Assembly (NCBI GenBank): GCA_002404095.1
Contig: DHJA01000190.1
Location: 17,518 to 23,673 of the forward strand
Direction: 5' to 3'
Source of the DNA: Planctomycetaceae bacterium UBA4732
Lineage (GTDB): Bacteria; Planctomycetota; Planctomycetia; Gemmatales; Gemmataceae
DNA: 6,156 nucleotides
The translations under genes and the position numbers were made by a program. Of the stretch, positions 6,045 through 6,156 are shown one piece after another; the first letter of the stretch is position 1, and every line of letters starts with the position of its first letter. The notes beneath the pieces were generated by a model. That model did not search any database. It was given only the letters and a program-made list of their open reading frames with translations, and was not told the DNA's origin.

Positions 6045-6156
6045 CGACCCAGGGCGTTTACCTGACCTGACCCACCAACGATTTAGGCGCCCCTCTCGTA
6101 GGGGCGGGGGTTTCCCCCCCCTTGCGTCCCCTGGGCGGGGGAAACCCCCCCCCCCC
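6045..6156. other. Upstream region of the S8 gene with GC-rich hairpins and terminal poly-C
   Basis: No gene is seen. CGCCCCT (6088-6094) and AGGGGCG (6100-6106) form a 7-bp hairpin with a 5-nt loop. GGGGGTTTCCCCC (6106-6118) and GGGGGAAACCCCC (6137-6149) are reverse complements of each other, and each can also fold on itself. The window ends in 12 consecutive C. The S8 promoter should lie here or just inside 5994-6044. TAATAT near 6013-6018 on the minus strand is a weak -10 candidate without a good -35. Confidence 0.5.

Overview
The window looks like chromosomal DNA of a planctomycete, most likely a Gemmata-type lineage. This rests on three things: the high-GC base composition; two reading frames starting with the arginine/proline-rich 'LEELExRNAP' N-terminal motif that I associate with planctomycete exported proteins; and GC-rich palindromic intergenic repeats of a kind I associate with that phylum. 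No taxonomic marker gene is present, so this is inference.

Layout. (1) 29-1156, minus: a thioredoxin-fold exported protein whose frame is interrupted by one in-frame TGA at 908-910. A perfect hairpin with a GU-containing apical loop follows it at the distance expected of a bacterial SECIS element. I read it as one selenoprotein gene with a Cys-Sec pair (C82-U83), not as two ORFs. (2) 1157-1346: divergent intergenic region. (3) 1347-2471, plus: a complete class I/II PLP-dependent aminotransferase. (4) 2482-2687: a composite repeat block. A 123-bp MITE-like element with 42-bp perfect terminal inverted repeats and a GTAA duplication sits inside one arm of an older palindromic repeat. (5) 2688-2894, minus: the surviving 5' end of a second LEELEPRNAP protein gene, cut off by the repeat block. 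(6) 2949-5993, minus: a large multidomain subtilisin-fold exported protease whose general-base position carries Glu (as in sedolisins) rather than His. (7) 5994-6156: upstream region ending in GC-rich hairpins and a poly-C run that may be an assembly edge.

No pathway links the genes clearly. The selenoprotein and the aminotransferase are divergent. The aminotransferase and the protease/remnant pair converge on the repeat block, which could act as a bidirectional terminator. The main novelty is the candidate Cys-Sec thioredoxin-like selenoprotein, which ordinary gene callers would split or truncate. Second is the element-within-element insertion, whose removal on paper restores a near-perfect 23-bp stem.
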